Assembly (NCBI GenBank): GCA_027563935.2
Contig: JANVAS020000203.1
Span: 7,626,001-7,690,000 of the forward strand
Length of the DNA: 64,000 nt
DNA from: Costus lasius
Taxonomy: Eukaryota; Streptophyta; Magnoliopsida; Zingiberales; Costaceae
Direction of reading: 5' to 3'
Shown here: in pieces, positions 35,108 through 47,243 of the stretch
Layout: each line of letters opens with the position of its first letter
Position numbering within the stretch: the stretch's first letter is position 1
Notes under the pieces: model-generated
Database searches by the model: none
Told to the model about the DNA's origin: nothing
The model's input: the letters and a program-made list of their open reading frames with translations, nothing else
Translations under genes and position numbers: made by a program

Positions 35108-36810
35108 TGAAAGTGCCCCTTAGATTAGGGGGTCCCCTTCTAGGGGGAGCATAACCCTAAAGCATATGGCGCATAAAATTTTCTTCTTGTGGAACTAGGG
35201 TTATAGGATCGATATGCATGCTAAAAGATCAACTTGATAATAAGAAAACAATCATACCATCGCCATGGGAAGATGTTTCCTTGGAAGCAAAGATCAAAGT
35301 AGATCTTCTCCTTGTCGTCACACACAAGATGATGTCGCTATCTCTCTTGGTGCTCCTTGTGCTAGCAAGGTTCCAAGAGGTCCTTGTCGAGTGAAGGGAA
35401 AATGAGATCTCTTTCTTCTTGGCCGAATCCTCCTCAACCTTCAAAGTGTCGCCACACTCACGAGAGAGACGAGAGGAAGATGGGCGAGAGAGAACTCTGA
35501 GTGAGCGAAAATAGAGTATTTTCTATTTTGATGAGCGCACTCTCCAAATGGAGATCATGGTTACTAAAAATAGTAACCACTCCTCACCACAACGTTCACG
35601 CCAAGTGAACTTGTCGCCTACTCCTCTCCCTATGAACCAAGCGCTCATTTAGTGAGCCGGTTCACTTTGGTTCGGTTTAAGAACCAATCAAGCCAATGAT
35701 CTAGTCTAGATCTTAAATAAACCCTAAGGTTCACGATCCAACCGTCGATCTCAACGATGCCCCTGATCTGACCGATCTGGCATGCATTCTCTCGATCGAA
35801 GCTTACCGATCTCAAGCCCTAATCAATCAAACATGATCAGACCAGATCTCACTCACAATCAGAGATTAAATCCCTTTAAACTGAACCCAAACAATTCAGT
35901 CCACATGATCTGACTTAAGTAAGCCATATCATCAAATTGTGCGACCCCAAGGGTTTCCTTTAAATGTCGGTAACGATAACTCGCGTTATCACGATCAGTG
36001 AGGGGTATCTAGCAACACATCACTATCTCCCGATATAAAGAAATGAGTCTTCCAAGACTACACCCAAACCACAGCACAAGTGTGAATCAAATCACAAGGC
36101 ATGCATATTTCCTTTGCCACTGGATGTTCTTATTGGACAAGCCTGTCAAGCTTGTAATTCCAATATGATGAGCATGATTAGAACAGACGAACACTGTCAC
36201 CTGGGTATGGCCATACACTCTCTCAATCATCTCATCCAGGGGGCCCCATTAGAACATCACACTCCTTAAACAAGGAGACGGCAATCCTATGTCTATCACT
36301 AGTGCCCTAACCTGACTCAAGCTCATCATCCAAGTTAGTCTATAATCATTATGTTTCAAATGATATTGAACTACCTCAAAATAATGACAATCATCATTTA
36401 GAAAACACAAGTGATCTCAAGTAAGAGGAAATGTGCCACTTGTCATATACAAGGAATATTCACATTGTGACAAACAATTGAACATCCTAGTAGGGTCTGT
36501 CCAGTACATCCCATGTACCCATGAGTCTACATCTTATTCCATGCTCGAAGCATCCTATAAGATTAGAACACATATTAGTCTTAACCATATCAAGGCTGTC
36601 TCATGTTCACCAAGATACATCGACTAAGGACATAATAGCTTGTCAGCCCAGCTGAACAGCTTTGAGACATTATTCAGAAGAACATATATTGCAGCAGACA
36701 ATGTAGCTAACTGAATAACAACCATGCCTTTATAAACTTAAGAGTTTATTACATGATACAGATACATTCCCACAGGCCTCAAACATTAGCCTTAAGGGCA
36801 TACCCCAACA
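35108..36810 (-). repeat. 5' LTR of M (1703 bp)
   Basis: It has the same length and termini as the left LTR and is expected to hold the active promoter and polyadenylation signals. I did not assign a TATA box with confidence. The CTATTTTTAG-core hairpin is at 35559-35578. It is followed by CATAC and then Y coding sequence. Confidence 0.96.
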
Positions 36811-36815
36811 CATAC

Positions 36816-36912
36816 AGATGACAATCTGGCAGACCCGCTTACCAAGCCTCTGGCGCAGCAGAAGCATGAGAAGCACTGTAATAACATGGGTTTGAGATTT
36901 CTCAACCATTAG
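36816..36912 (+). CDS. Y polyprotein, C-terminal remnant beyond M
   Basis: After the second CATAC, the frame interrupted at 27668 resumes and encodes the conserved tail (DNLADPLTKPLAQQKHEKHC, ending RFLNH) with TAG at 36910-36912. It is followed by the polypurine tract and LTR3. It is not translated separately; it is the displaced end of the 23884 gene. Confidence 0.94.
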
Positions 36913-36932
36913 ATTAAGTGCAAGTGGGAGAT

Positions 36933-38613
36933 TGTTGGGGTATGCCCTTAAGGCTAATGTTTGAGGCCTTGGGATTGTAACAGTATCATGTAATAAACTC
37001 TTATGTTTATAAAGGCATGGTTATTATTCAGTTAGCTACATTGTCTGCTGCAATATATGTTCTTCTGAATAATGTCTCAAAGCTGTTTAGCTAGGCTGAC
37101 AGGCAATAAAGTCCTTAGTCGATATATCTTGGTGAACATGAGACAGCCTTGATATGGTTAAGACTAATATGTGTTCTAATCTTATAGGATGCTTCGAGCA
37201 TGAAATAAGATGTAGACTCATGGGTACATTGGATGTACTGGACAGACCCTACTAGGATATTCAATTGTTTGTCACAATGTGAATAATCCTTGAATGTAAC
37301 AAGTGGCACATTTCCTCTGACTTGAGATCACTTGTGTTTTCTAAATGATGATTGTCATTGTTTTGAGGTAGTTCAATATCATTTGAAACATAATGGTTGT
37401 AGACTATCTTGGATGATGAGCTTGAGTCAGGTTAGGGCACTAGTGATAGACATAGGATTGCCGTCTCCTTGTTTAAGGAGTGTGATGTTCTAAAGGGGCC
37501 CCCTGGATGAGATGATTGAGAAAGTGTATGGCCATACCCAGGTGACTATGTTCATCTGATCTAATCATGCTCATCATATTGGAGTTACAAGCTTGACACG
37601 CTTGTCCAATAAGAACATCCAGTGGCAAAGGAAATATGTATGCTTTGTGAGTTGATTCACACTTGTGTTGTTTTTGGGTGTAGTCTTGGAAGACTCTTTC
37701 CTTTATATTGGGAGACAGTGATGTGTTGCTATATACCCCTCACTGATCGTGATGACGTGAGTTATCGTTACCCACATTTAAAGGAAACTCTCAGGGTCGC
37801 ACAATTTGATGATATGGCTTACTTAAGTCAGATCGTGTGGACTGAATTGTTCAGGTTCAATTTAAAGGGATTTAATCTCTGATTGTGAGTGAGATCTGGT
37901 CTGATCATGTTTGATTGATTAGGGCTTCAGATCGGTAAGCTTCGATCGAGAGATTGGATGCTAGATTGGTCAGATCAGGAGCATCAAGAGATTGATGGTC
38001 AGATCAAGAACCTAAGTGTTTATTATGGTCTGGACTGAATGCTTGGCTTATTTGGTTATTGAACCGAACCAAAGTGAACCGGCTCATGAATGAGCGCATG
38101 GTTCAAGGGTGAAGAGAAGTTTGCGCTTGGGGTAAACCCATGGTCGCATGAGTGCATGAACGTTGGAGTGTTTCTATTTTTAGAAACCATGACTCCTAAA
38201 CGTGACATCGCCTCACGTTACTCCTCTCTCACGCCTATTGTCGCTCCTTCCTCTCGTCGCTTGCTAATTCGAGAGTGCATGTGGTGTTGACGAAAGGAGA
38301 AGGAAGTTTTTCGCCAAGCCAAGAAGATCTCATCCCTTCCATACGAGAAGGATACTTGGACGATCCTTGCTAGCACAAGGGACGACAAGAAGAAGCTATA
38401 CCTCATCTTGTGTGCGACAATTTGGAGGAGACCTCTCTTGTTCTCTAGCTTCCAAGACGCAATCTAGAAATGGCTATGGTATGGTTCTATCACTTCTATA
38501 CAATCGGTTTTGTTAATCATAATACCATGCAAGATCTAGAAACCCCCTTTCCGCTGCTTTCATTCCCATATGCGCCTATGAGTTAGGGTTTCGCCCCCTT
38601 GTGGGGACCTTCA
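36933..38613 (+). repeat. LTR3 of composite X (3' LTR of Y, 1681 bp)
   Basis: It follows Y's polypurine tract and ends ggggaccttca. Next comes GATGC and then RT-coding sequence, not a primer site, so this is a true element end. Its first part matches LTR4 (gggattgtaa.agtatc, gcaataaagtcc). Its 3' part matches LTR2. The CTATTTTTAG hairpin is at 38170-38187. Confidence 0.94.
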
Positions 38614-38618
38614 GATGC
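38614..38618 (+). repeat. GATGC after LTR3, presumed duplication of the Y insertion
   Basis: This pentamer is the first base set of the RT-coding sequence (the Asp-Ala of DAVSGPESARW). The left partner expected before LTR2 is absent. It is the same pentamer as the duplication flanking the whole of X. Confidence 0.7.
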
Positions 38619-40170
38619 AGTCAGTGGACCAGAGTCAGCAAGATGGCTTGAAGCTATGCGAGCCGAGATGGACTCCATGTCAGATAACCAAGTCTGGGAT
38701 TTGGTTGATCCGCCTCCGGGAGTAATCCCTATAGGCTGTAAATGGATCTTCAAGAGGAAGATTGACATGGATGGTAACGTGGTTACCTATAAAGGCAGGC
38801 TAGTTGCGAAAGGTTTCAAACAAATCTGCGGGATAGATTATGATGAAACTTTCTCACCTGTAGCGATGTTTAAGTCTATTCGGATTCTTTTCGCGATAGC
38901 TGCATATTACGATTATGAGATCTGGCAGATGGATGTGAAGACGGCTTTCCTTAATGGAAATCTGGATGAGGATGTGTACATGACACAACCTGAAGGTTTC
39001 ACTAATCCATCAGATCGTCATAAAATATGCAAGTTAAAGAGGTCCATTTATGGACTTAAACAAGCATCAAGAAGCTGGAATATTCGTTTTGATGAATCAA
39101 TCTCTGAGTTTGGTTTCATCAAGAACGAAGATGACCCGTGTGTATATAAGAGGTTTAGTGGGAGCGTAATTACTTTCCTAGTCCTCTACGTCGATGACAT
39201 CTTGATCATTGGAAATGACATTCCTGAAATGCATGCGGTTAAGGCATGGTTAAGGAAATGTTTCCAGATGAAAGATCTAGGAGAAGCAGCCTATGTATTA
39301 GGTGTGAAGATCTACAGGGATAGATCTAAGAGGCTTCTCGGGCTGTGCCAGAGTACTTACATCGATAAAGTCCTGGAGAGATTTCATTTAGAGAATTCTA
39401 AACGAGGATATCTTCCAGTCAGACATGGTCTGAATCTTTCGAAGAGTCAGTGTCCACAAACGCAGACTGAGAAAGATGTAATGGACAATACGCCTTATGC
39501 TTCGGCTATTGGATCCATTATGTATGCGATGTTGTGTACTCGCCCAGACGTCGCTTACGGGTTAAGCGTGACCAGTCGGTTCCAAAGTAATCCAGGTCAG
39601 GCACACTGGATTGCAGTCAAGAATATCTTAAAATATCTTCGGAGGACCAAAGATATGTTCTTGATATATGGCGGTCAAGAAGAACTCAGTATTGAAGGAT
39701 ATACTGATGCTTCGTTCCAGTCTGACCAAGATGATTTCCGATCGCAATCAGGCTATGTTTTTAGCTTGAATGGAGGAGCAGTGGTGTGGAAGAGTTTCAA
39801 ACAGTCAACTGTTGCTGATTCCACAACAGAAGCCGAGTATGTTGCAGCCTCGGAAGCATCCAAGGAGGCAGTGTGGATTCGTAAGTTCGTGAGAGAACTT
39901 GGTGTTGTTCCTTCGAGTGCAGATCCTTTGGTTATCTTCTGTGATAACACTGGAGCAATCGCACAAGCAAAGGAACCACGGTCGCACCAGAAGTCCAAGC
40001 ACATACAGAGACGGTTTCACTTGATCAGGGAGATCATAGATCGTGGCGAGATCAAAATCTGCAAGGTTCATACAGATGACAATCTGGCAGACCCGCTTAC
40101 CAAGCCTCTGGCGCAGCAGAAGCATGAGAAGCACTGTAATAACATGGGTTTGAGATTTCTCAACCATTAG
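38614..40170 (+). pseudogene. 5'-truncated gag-pol: RT and RNase H of the original X element
   Basis: The open frame starts abruptly at DAVSGPESARWLEAM, about residue 776 of the intact protein, and runs unbroken to the conserved stop. It has RT YVDD near 39190 and RNase H (YTDASF, TTEAEY, CDN). Gag, protease and integrase are missing. It differs from internals 1 and 2 at several places (for example MTQPEGFTNPSD against MSQPEGFTDPSD, and ESISEFG against ESVTEFG). I therefore take it as the remaining 3' part of X, whose 5' part was lost or replaced. There is no start of its own, so it is a remnant. Confidence 0.93.
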
Positions 40171-40190
40171 ATTAAGTGCAAGTGGGAGAT

Positions 40191-41873
40191 TGTTGGGGTA
40201 TGCCCTTAAGGCTAATGTTTGAGGCCTTGGGATTGTAATAGTATCATGTAATAAACTCTTATGTTTATAAAGGCATGGTTATTATTCAGTTAGCTACATT
40301 GTCTGCTGCAATATATGTTCTTCTGAATAATGTCTCAAAGCTGTTTAGCTAGGCTGACAGGCAATAAAGTCCTTAGTCGATATATCTTGGTGAACATGAG
40401 ACAGCCTTGATATGGTTGAAACAAATATGTGTTCTAATCTTATAGGATGCTTCGAGCATGAAATAAGATGTAGACTCATGGGTACATTGGATGTACTGGA
40501 CAGACCCTTCTAGGATATTCAATTGTTTGTCACAATGTGAATAATCCTTGAATGTAACAAGTGGCACATTTCCTCTGACTTGAGATCACTTGTGTTTTCT
40601 AAATGATGATTGTCATTGTTTTGAGGTAGTTCAATATCATTTGAAACATAATGGTTGTAGACTATCTTGGATGATGAGTTTGAGTCAGGTTAGGGCACTA
40701 GTGATAGACATAGGATTGCCGTCTCCTTGTTTAAGGAGTGTGATGTTCTAAAGGGGCCCCCTGGATGAGATGATTGAGAAAGTGTATGGCCATACCCAGG
40801 TGACTATGTTCACCTGATCTAATCATGCTCATCATATTGGAGTTACAAGCTTGACACGCTTGTCCAATAAGAACATCCAGTGGCAAAGGAAATATGTATG
40901 CTTTGTGAGTTGATTCACACTTGTGTTGTTTTTGGGTGTAGTCTTGGAAGACTCTTTCCTTTATATTGGGAGACAGTGATGTGTTGCTAGATACCCCTCA
41001 CTGATCGTGATGACGTGAGTTATCGTTACCGACATTTAAAGGAAACCCTCAGGGTCGCACAATTTGATGATATGGCTTACTTAAGTCAGATCGTGTGGAC
41101 TGAATTGTTTGAGTTCAGTTTAAAGGGATTTAATCTCTGATTGTGAGTGAGATCTGGTTTGATCATGTTTGATTGATTAGGGCTTCAGATCGGTAAGCTT
41201 CGATCGAGAGATTGGATGCTAGATTGGTCAGATCAGGAGCATCAAGAGATTGACGGTCAGATCAAGAACCTAAGTGTTTATTATGGTCTGGACTGAATGC
41301 TTGGCTTATTTGGTTATTAAACCGAACCAAAGTGAACCGGCTCATGAATGAGCGCATGGTTCAAGGGTGAAGAGAAGTTTGCGCTTGGGGTAAACCCATG
41401 GTCGCATGAGTGCATGAACGTTGGAGTGTTTCTATTTTTAGAAACCATGACTCCTAAACGTGACATCGCCTCACGTTACTCCTCTCTCACGCCTATTGTC
41501 GCTCCTTCCTCTCGTCGCTTGCTCATTCGAGAGTGCATGTGGTGTTGACGAAAGGAGAAGGAAGTTTTTCGCCAAGCCAAGAAGATCTCATCCCTTCCAT
41601 ACGAGAAGGATACTTGGACGATCCTTGCTAGCACAAGGGACGACAAGAAGAAGCTATACCTCATCTTGTGTGCGACAATTTGGAGGAGACCTCTCTTGTT
41701 CTCTAGCTTCCAAGACGCCATCTAGAAATGGCTATGGTATGGTTCTATCACTTCTATACAATCAATTTTTGTTAATCATAATACCATGCAAGATCTAGAA
41801 ACCCCCTTTCCGTTGCTTTCATTCTTCATATGCGCCTATGATTTAGGGTTTCGCCCCCTTGTGGGAACCTTCA
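40191..41873 (+). repeat. LTR4, 3' LTR of composite X (1683 bp)
   Basis: It has the same length as LTR1 and the same 3'-half variants (tcattcttcatatg, gatttaggg, gtgggaacc). It ends in ttca and is followed by GATGC and the continuation of solo LTR S. The CTATTTTTAG hairpin is at 41428-41445. Its 5' end instead matches LTR3, so it is a mosaic. Confidence 0.95.
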
Positions 41874-41878
41874 GATGC

Positions 41879-42507
41879 TAGATCGGTGAGATCAGAAGCA
41901 TCAAGAGATCGACGGTTAGATCTGGAGCCTTAGGGTTTAATTTGATCTAGACCATGTCGCTTGGCTTATTTGGTCTTTGAACCAGACCAAGATGAACCGG
42001 CTCATGGATGAGCGAGTGGTTCAAAAATAAGAGGAGAGATTTGCGACTTGTGAACGTTGAGACGTGTTTGCTATTTTTAGATAGCAAGTCTCTTACGTGA
42101 CCACATCTCACGTTGGCTCTATTGTCGCTCATCACTCTCGCCTCTTGCCTCTTCTCGTGTGGCTTGCTCTCTCGTGAAGAAGAGTTTTGACGAAAAGAAA
42201 GAGGAAATCGCTAAGCAAGTTTTTCTCTTCCCTTCATACGATTGTGATACTTGGACGATCCTTGCTAGCACAAGGGACGACAAGAAGAAGCGCATTCTCA
42301 TCTTGTGTGTGACGATTTGGAGAAGATCTCGCTTGATCTTTGCTTCCAAGGCGCCATCTAGAAATGGCCATGGTATGAATCGCATTCATTCTTGTTTATA
42401 AGTTAATCATACTTCATGCACCGATTCTATGAAACCCTAGTATCCGCTGCCCATGTTTCTGTTTGCGCCATTTAGGGTTTTTCCCCCCCTTAGTCAGGGG
42501 ACTTTCA
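41879..42507 (+). repeat. Solo LTR S, right part
   Basis: It continues the LTR broken at 12962 and ends caggggactttca, followed by TCAAG at 42508-42512. It includes a hairpin with a 7-bp stem TTGCTAT/ATAGCAA at 42068-42087, a different stem from that in X at the same LTR position. Confidence 0.93.
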
Positions 42508-45500
42508 TCAAGGATATTCTTTACAGCCACCCAGTGCTGTAAACTAGGATTGGATTGGTACCGGCTGGTTATGCTCACAGCATAAGCCACAACTGGTCTA
42601 GTACACAACATTGCATACATGATCGATCCCACTACCAAAGCATAGGGCACTCGACTCATGTCATCTCATTCAGGCTCTGTGTTGGTACACTGGTTCTTTG
42701 AGAGAGTAAGGCCATGTCTCACTGGAAGGTATCCCTTCTTGGATTGCTCCAAGTTGAACCTCTCCAGGACCTTATCAATGTGGGTACTCTGACTAAGGGC
42801 CAAGAGCCTCTTGGATCTATCCCGGTAGATCCTCACGCCTAGAATATAGGCGGCCTCCCCTAAGTCCTTCACCTCGAAACACTCCCCTAACCATGTCTTC
42901 ACAGCTTGAAGACTAGGGATGTCGTTTCGGATGAGCAGTATGTCATCTACATACATGACCAGAAAAGTCACCAAGCTCCCACTGAATTTTCTGTATACAC
43001 AGGCGTCATCTTCACTAAAGCTATAATCTCTCACAGCTTCATCAAACTGAAGATTCTAACTTCGAGATGCTTGCCTTAATCCATAAATGGATTTCTTTAG
43101 CCTGCAGACTTTACTAGTATCTGCAGGATGGATGAAGTCATTAGGTTGTGTCATATACACATCCTTAGTTAGCTTCCTATTAAGGAATGCTGTCTTCACA
43201 TCCATCTGCCATATCTCATAGTCATGATATGCAGCTATAGCAAGCAGAATCCGAATGGATTTGATCATGGCAACTGGCGAGAAGTTTTCATCATAGTCCA
43301 CCCCGTGGACTTGTTTAAAACCTTTAGCCACTAGTCTACCCTTATAGGTAACTATTTTTCCATCCATGTCTGTCTTCCTCTTGAAGACCTATTTACATCC
43401 TATGGGTTTTACCCCATCAGGCAGCTCAACCAAATCCCAGACTTGGTTAGCCGACATGGAATCCATCTCGGATCGCATGGCCTCAAGCCATCTCTCGGAG
43501 TCCGGTCCACTGACCGCCTCATCATAAGTCCTGGGTTCATCCTCCATGATGAAGATCCCGTCGTGTTGGGTCGGCAGCGACCCATACCTCTCAGGTGCAT
43601 GACGAAACCTCCCAGACCTACATGGGGCCTGTGTCTGAGCCTCGGGCTGCCTAGCAACCGGTGCAGGTGGCTCAGGTTCCCATCTCTATGTCTTGTGGTT
43701 GCATTTGGACCTCGTCCAAGTCAAACTTCCTCCCACTAACTTCTTTCATGAGAAATTCTTTCTCTAGAAAGACCGCACCCCGAGCAACAAAAAACTTTGT
43801 TCTCGGTGGGAATGTAGAAGTAGTAACCCTTAGTCTCCTTAGGGTACCCCACAAACATACACTTATCAGATCTAGGTTCTAGCTTGCTAGAATCCTGACG
43901 TTTGACATAAGCCTCACATCCCTAGATCCTGATAAAAGTGAGATTAGGGCGTCTCCCATTCCATACCTCGTATGGAATCTTTGAGACACTCTTAGATGGA
44001 ACATTATTTAGTGTTAGAGAAGCTTTTTCAAGTGCATGTCCCCAGAATGAGGGAGGTAGAGTTGCATGACTCATCATAGACCGAACTATGTCCAACAAGG
44101 TTCAATTTCTCCTTTCAGATACACCATTCTACCGAGGTGCTCTAGGAGGAGTGAGTTGGGATAGGATCCCATACTTACTTAGATAGTCAAAGAATACACT
44201 GCTCAGGTGCTCTCCATCACGATCTGATCGAAGATTCTTAAAGGATCTACCAAGCTGGTTCTCTACTTCATGTCTGAACTCCTTAAGTTTCTCAAAGGAT
44301 TCAGACTCATGTCTCATCATGTTGACATAACCATATCTACTGAAGTCATCAGTAAATGTGATGAACTAGTTATACCCTCCTTTGGCTTGTTTATTGAATA
44401 GCCCACACACATCACTATGTATGAGATCCAACAAACCTCCTGCCCTCTCACCAGTCTTGGTGAAGGGCATCTTTGTCATTTTCCCTAATAAACAAGTCTC
44501 ATATGTATCAAGTTCCTCCAAGGAACTCGAATCTATCAACCCATTTGCATGGAGTTGTCGAATGCGATTCTTGTTTATATGGGCTAATCGACAATGCCGT
44601 AGGAAAGCATCAACTGAACCACTCAGTTTGGTCCTTTTATTACTTATGTTACAAATAGAGCTAACCATGTCCAAGACATGCGGACCATTGCACAAAGTAC
44701 CCTTCCCATAAAACATGTTTGCAAAAGAAAAAGAACGTCAGTTCTCTTTTATTTCAAACCAAAATCCTTTCTTTGCCAAGCAAGGAGTGGATACAATGTT
44801 TTGGTAAGGGAAGGTACATAATAGCAATTGTCTAGCTTTAACTGAAGTCCAGAAGGCAGGGAGAAAAACTCCTACAGCAATCGCAGCAACTTGTGCCCTG
44901 TTACCTATCCGTAGGTCAATCTCTCTAGGCCTTACCGATCTATCCTTTCTGAGCCTTTGCATATTTGTACTCCACATGCGGTATCCAATACCCATGTCAT
45001 AGGAGTAGAAAGGTTGACTTCGGTAACATAAATACCTGAGCATGAAGACAAGGCCTTGCCTTTCTTCTCCTCATTCTGAAGTTGCAACATGTCCTTCAAC
45101 ATGTGAGGTGGCCCTCCACATGAATAGCACCTATTATTCCTGATCATATCCATCTTTAATTTCAGTTCCTTGGTCAAGCCTTTCGGCTCAACACACTGAA
45201 TATCAACTTTAGCAGGATTGAGCTCAACCAATTCATCAAAGAGCTGCCTTAGATTAAAATAATTTCAGAGGCACTCTTCGATTCATATCACCCTTTAAAT
45301 TCAAGTGACATGTTGGTTAGCAACCTCCAAAGTATCAACCTGATGCTTATCATAAGCATCCCTCTCAGCCGCTGAGGCCGAGCATGGAAGTGGCTCAGGA
45401 ATAAGACACTCAAGAACATAAAGCTTCCTCTCGAGCTTGAGCACGATTCTCAAGTTCATATACCAATCCAGTAAGTTGGATCCAACCAACTTATCCAGGG

Positions 45501-45537
45501 TAGATCGCAGTGACCAACTGCTATTGTTCAAAGCCAT
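42508..45537 (-). pseudogene. N polyprotein pseudogene, gag to RNase H start (heavily damaged)
   Basis: This is minus-strand family B gag-pol. The likely ATG is at 45537 (MALNNSSWSLRSTLDKLVG). Recognisable parts are early gag, a zinc knuckle lacking its last cysteine (CYSCGGPPHMLKDM) near 45110, protease LDTACG, integrase fragments (CETCLLGKMTKM, SDRDGEHLS), RT with YVDD near 42960, and the start of RNase H up to HWVAVKNIL. Gag from the start to the knuckle is about 100 codons shorter than in family A, through a deletion near 45230-45300. The readable blocks occupy all three frames, implying at least three frameshifts, plus several stops. It cannot encode a functional protein. Confidence 0.93.
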
Positions 45538-47243
45538 TGTTCTACAACAACCAAGAAACAACAGATTAGTACTACTTCGAGTCATTTAAACTGGACTTGC
45601 CTTTTAAATGACCATGGCTCCCACTATTTTTAATCGAATTGACAACCCACAAAGTCAATCGAGAAATCCAAGATTTCCTAGTGAGATGAGATCCTCATTC
45701 CACACAGGGCTTCGCGTCCCACGAGGGTGGGATGAGATGCACAAAGTGACCCATGTTTCCTAAGGTGGGCGCGCCGGCCGATTGCTCCAAGCAATTCCCC
45801 TTATTGAGACAGTCCAGGCATTTCATGTCTAGCGAGGGCTGGATACAACATGAAACCCTTACCTCTCAACGATGCCTCTAGACTTTCACCATGTGCCCAG
45901 CACATGTGAACTTCTAGTCAAGTCCATCCCTAACCGTTATGCCCAGGGCCAACGAGTTTCCTTGCGAAGGCACGCCCAGGTTAAAACTGGACTGGGGAAA
46001 CCATTGCCACCACGCACTTTCTAAAGATAAGTGGGTGTGTCCCACGAGGGTGGGAAACAGTTCACAACTCCACTGATCGATAGCTTAGTGAGGGCTACGC
46101 GTTAGAAGGCTACTAGACTTGATATTTTAATTGAGGGTTTTTGTTTAAGGTCTCATCATCTCAGTTTTATCTTATGTCTATCATTACAGGCATGCAATCC
46201 TATGGTGATAACATAACGATAAAACATCACAGGCATGCTTTAGCTTTTGTAAAGAAAGCAATAAAAGGATGATGTGATCATAGCCCATTCAAGACATTGA
46301 ACCAATCCATGCCAAAAAGGGGTTCAACTCTTGACCTAGGATTCAAGCCTCAAAATTAGACCTAGCCTAGCCGACCTCTAGCTCTATCTTCAAGGTTGGC
46401 TCCAAGGTCATTCTCCCATGGTTTAGCTCTCAAACCCTAGGGGTACACCCACAAGGTTCGGCCAATGCCATGGTCTTCCTCCAAGGAAGGTGCGCCATCT
46501 AGCAAGCCACAAGAGCGATAGCACACAAGCACTAGGCTCGGCCAAACCCTAACTTGCGCCCCCTTGCAAGGATGTGCCACCTTTGAAGCTTGTTGCGCCA
46601 TCAGGCAAGGATGCGCAACCAAGCAAGCATGCACCTTACTCCAAGTGGATGCGCCACCCTAATCTTCTTCTTAGTTAAAAGCAAAAAGAAAAGCGGCACG
46701 CAGGCCTCACAAGGATACATCACAGGCATGTTAAGGGGCTTGACATATGACCATAACATCATGCACAATCAAGTACTTACTCATGCAATTCTACATGCTC
46801 ATGAAAAACATAAAATCTGAAATTTTACTTTTTCATAAAACATGTCTCTCTTCCTTCCCTTCATATCACAAATCTTTGATTCTAAGTTTCTCTCAGGAGT
46901 CTACAAGAGGCATACCGGTTGCCCTCCTTGCAATCCCTAACTTGCTAGGATAAGGGCAATCACCCAGTCCATTCCCTATTCCAACAAGTCTCTCAATATA
47001 GGTCTATCCTATTATGAGAGGAGAAATTTTCTCTTCCACGTATGGGTCTATCCCATCACATGAAGAGAGCAAAGAACCACAAGAAGTTAATTAGAAGTAA
47101 GAAACAAGAGACCTACAATTTTTCTACTTAAAGAAAAATCATGCGCCAACATCTATGCAATATGCGAAAATGTAGATATGGCATGTGAGCATGAAAAGCA
47201 TGAAAGAACATCGTTCGAGGCTCGCAAGTAGCTCTGATACCAC
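45538..47243 (-). other. Untranslated leader of N
   Basis: This is a 1.7-kb leader without a supported gene. Hairpins with paired arms are at 45717-45732 and 46040-46055 (both TCCCAC/GTGGGA with a 4-base loop). They sit at the positions of the TCTCGC/GCGGGA and CCCAC/GTGGG hairpins of family A. Around 46440-46680 it becomes rich in gcgcc and gcaag words. Confidence 0.75.
47231..47242 (-). other. Primer-binding site of N
   Basis: The plus strand reads gctctgatacca, one base before the 5' LTR at 47244. It is the same tRNA specificity as family A. Confidence 0.94.

Larger units (their letters stand above)
27669..36810 (-). mobile_element. Element M: complete, intact family A copia retrotransposon
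   Basis: M is 9142 bp with equal-length 1703-bp LTRs (27669-29371 and 35108-36810). It is flanked by CATAC at 27664-27668 and 36811-36815. It has a primer site, leader, full 1293-aa open frame and polypurine tract, all on the minus strand. About 15 differences between the LTRs are visible by eye, around 99% identity, so it is recent. It lies inside Y's RNase H tail coding region, making it the innermost and youngest full element of the nest. It is the only copy in the window that is complete and open as it stands. Confidence 0.97.
20378..38613 (+). mobile_element. Element Y (family A): LTR2, internal 2, LTR3, split by M
   Basis: Y is a plus-strand element with a polyprotein frame uninterrupted except by M. 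On its right, LTR3 is followed by GATGC and then RT-coding sequence of a different family A copy (38614 on). This is what an insertion of Y into X's RT gene would leave. On its left there is no GATGC; LTR2 abuts the full 3' end of internal 1 instead. The left junction therefore arose by recombination, not by simple integration. Confidence 0.8.
12963..41873 (+). mobile_element. Composite family A element X: four LTRs, two full internals and one partial internal
   Basis: X lies between GATGC copies at 12958-12962 and 41874-41878. Its order is LTR1 (12963-14645), full internal 1 (14646-20377), LTR2 (20378-22059), full internal 2 of Y, split by M (22060-36932), LTR3 (36933-38613), 3' part of a third internal (38614-40190), and LTR4 (40191-41873). 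LTR1 and LTR4 share 3'-half variants (for example gttattaaaccg and gtgggaacc), marking them as the original X pair. LTR2 and LTR3 share the alternatives. Internals 1 and 2 resemble each other more than the partial third. Nested insertion followed by LTR-LTR recombination is the likely history. Confidence 0.85.
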
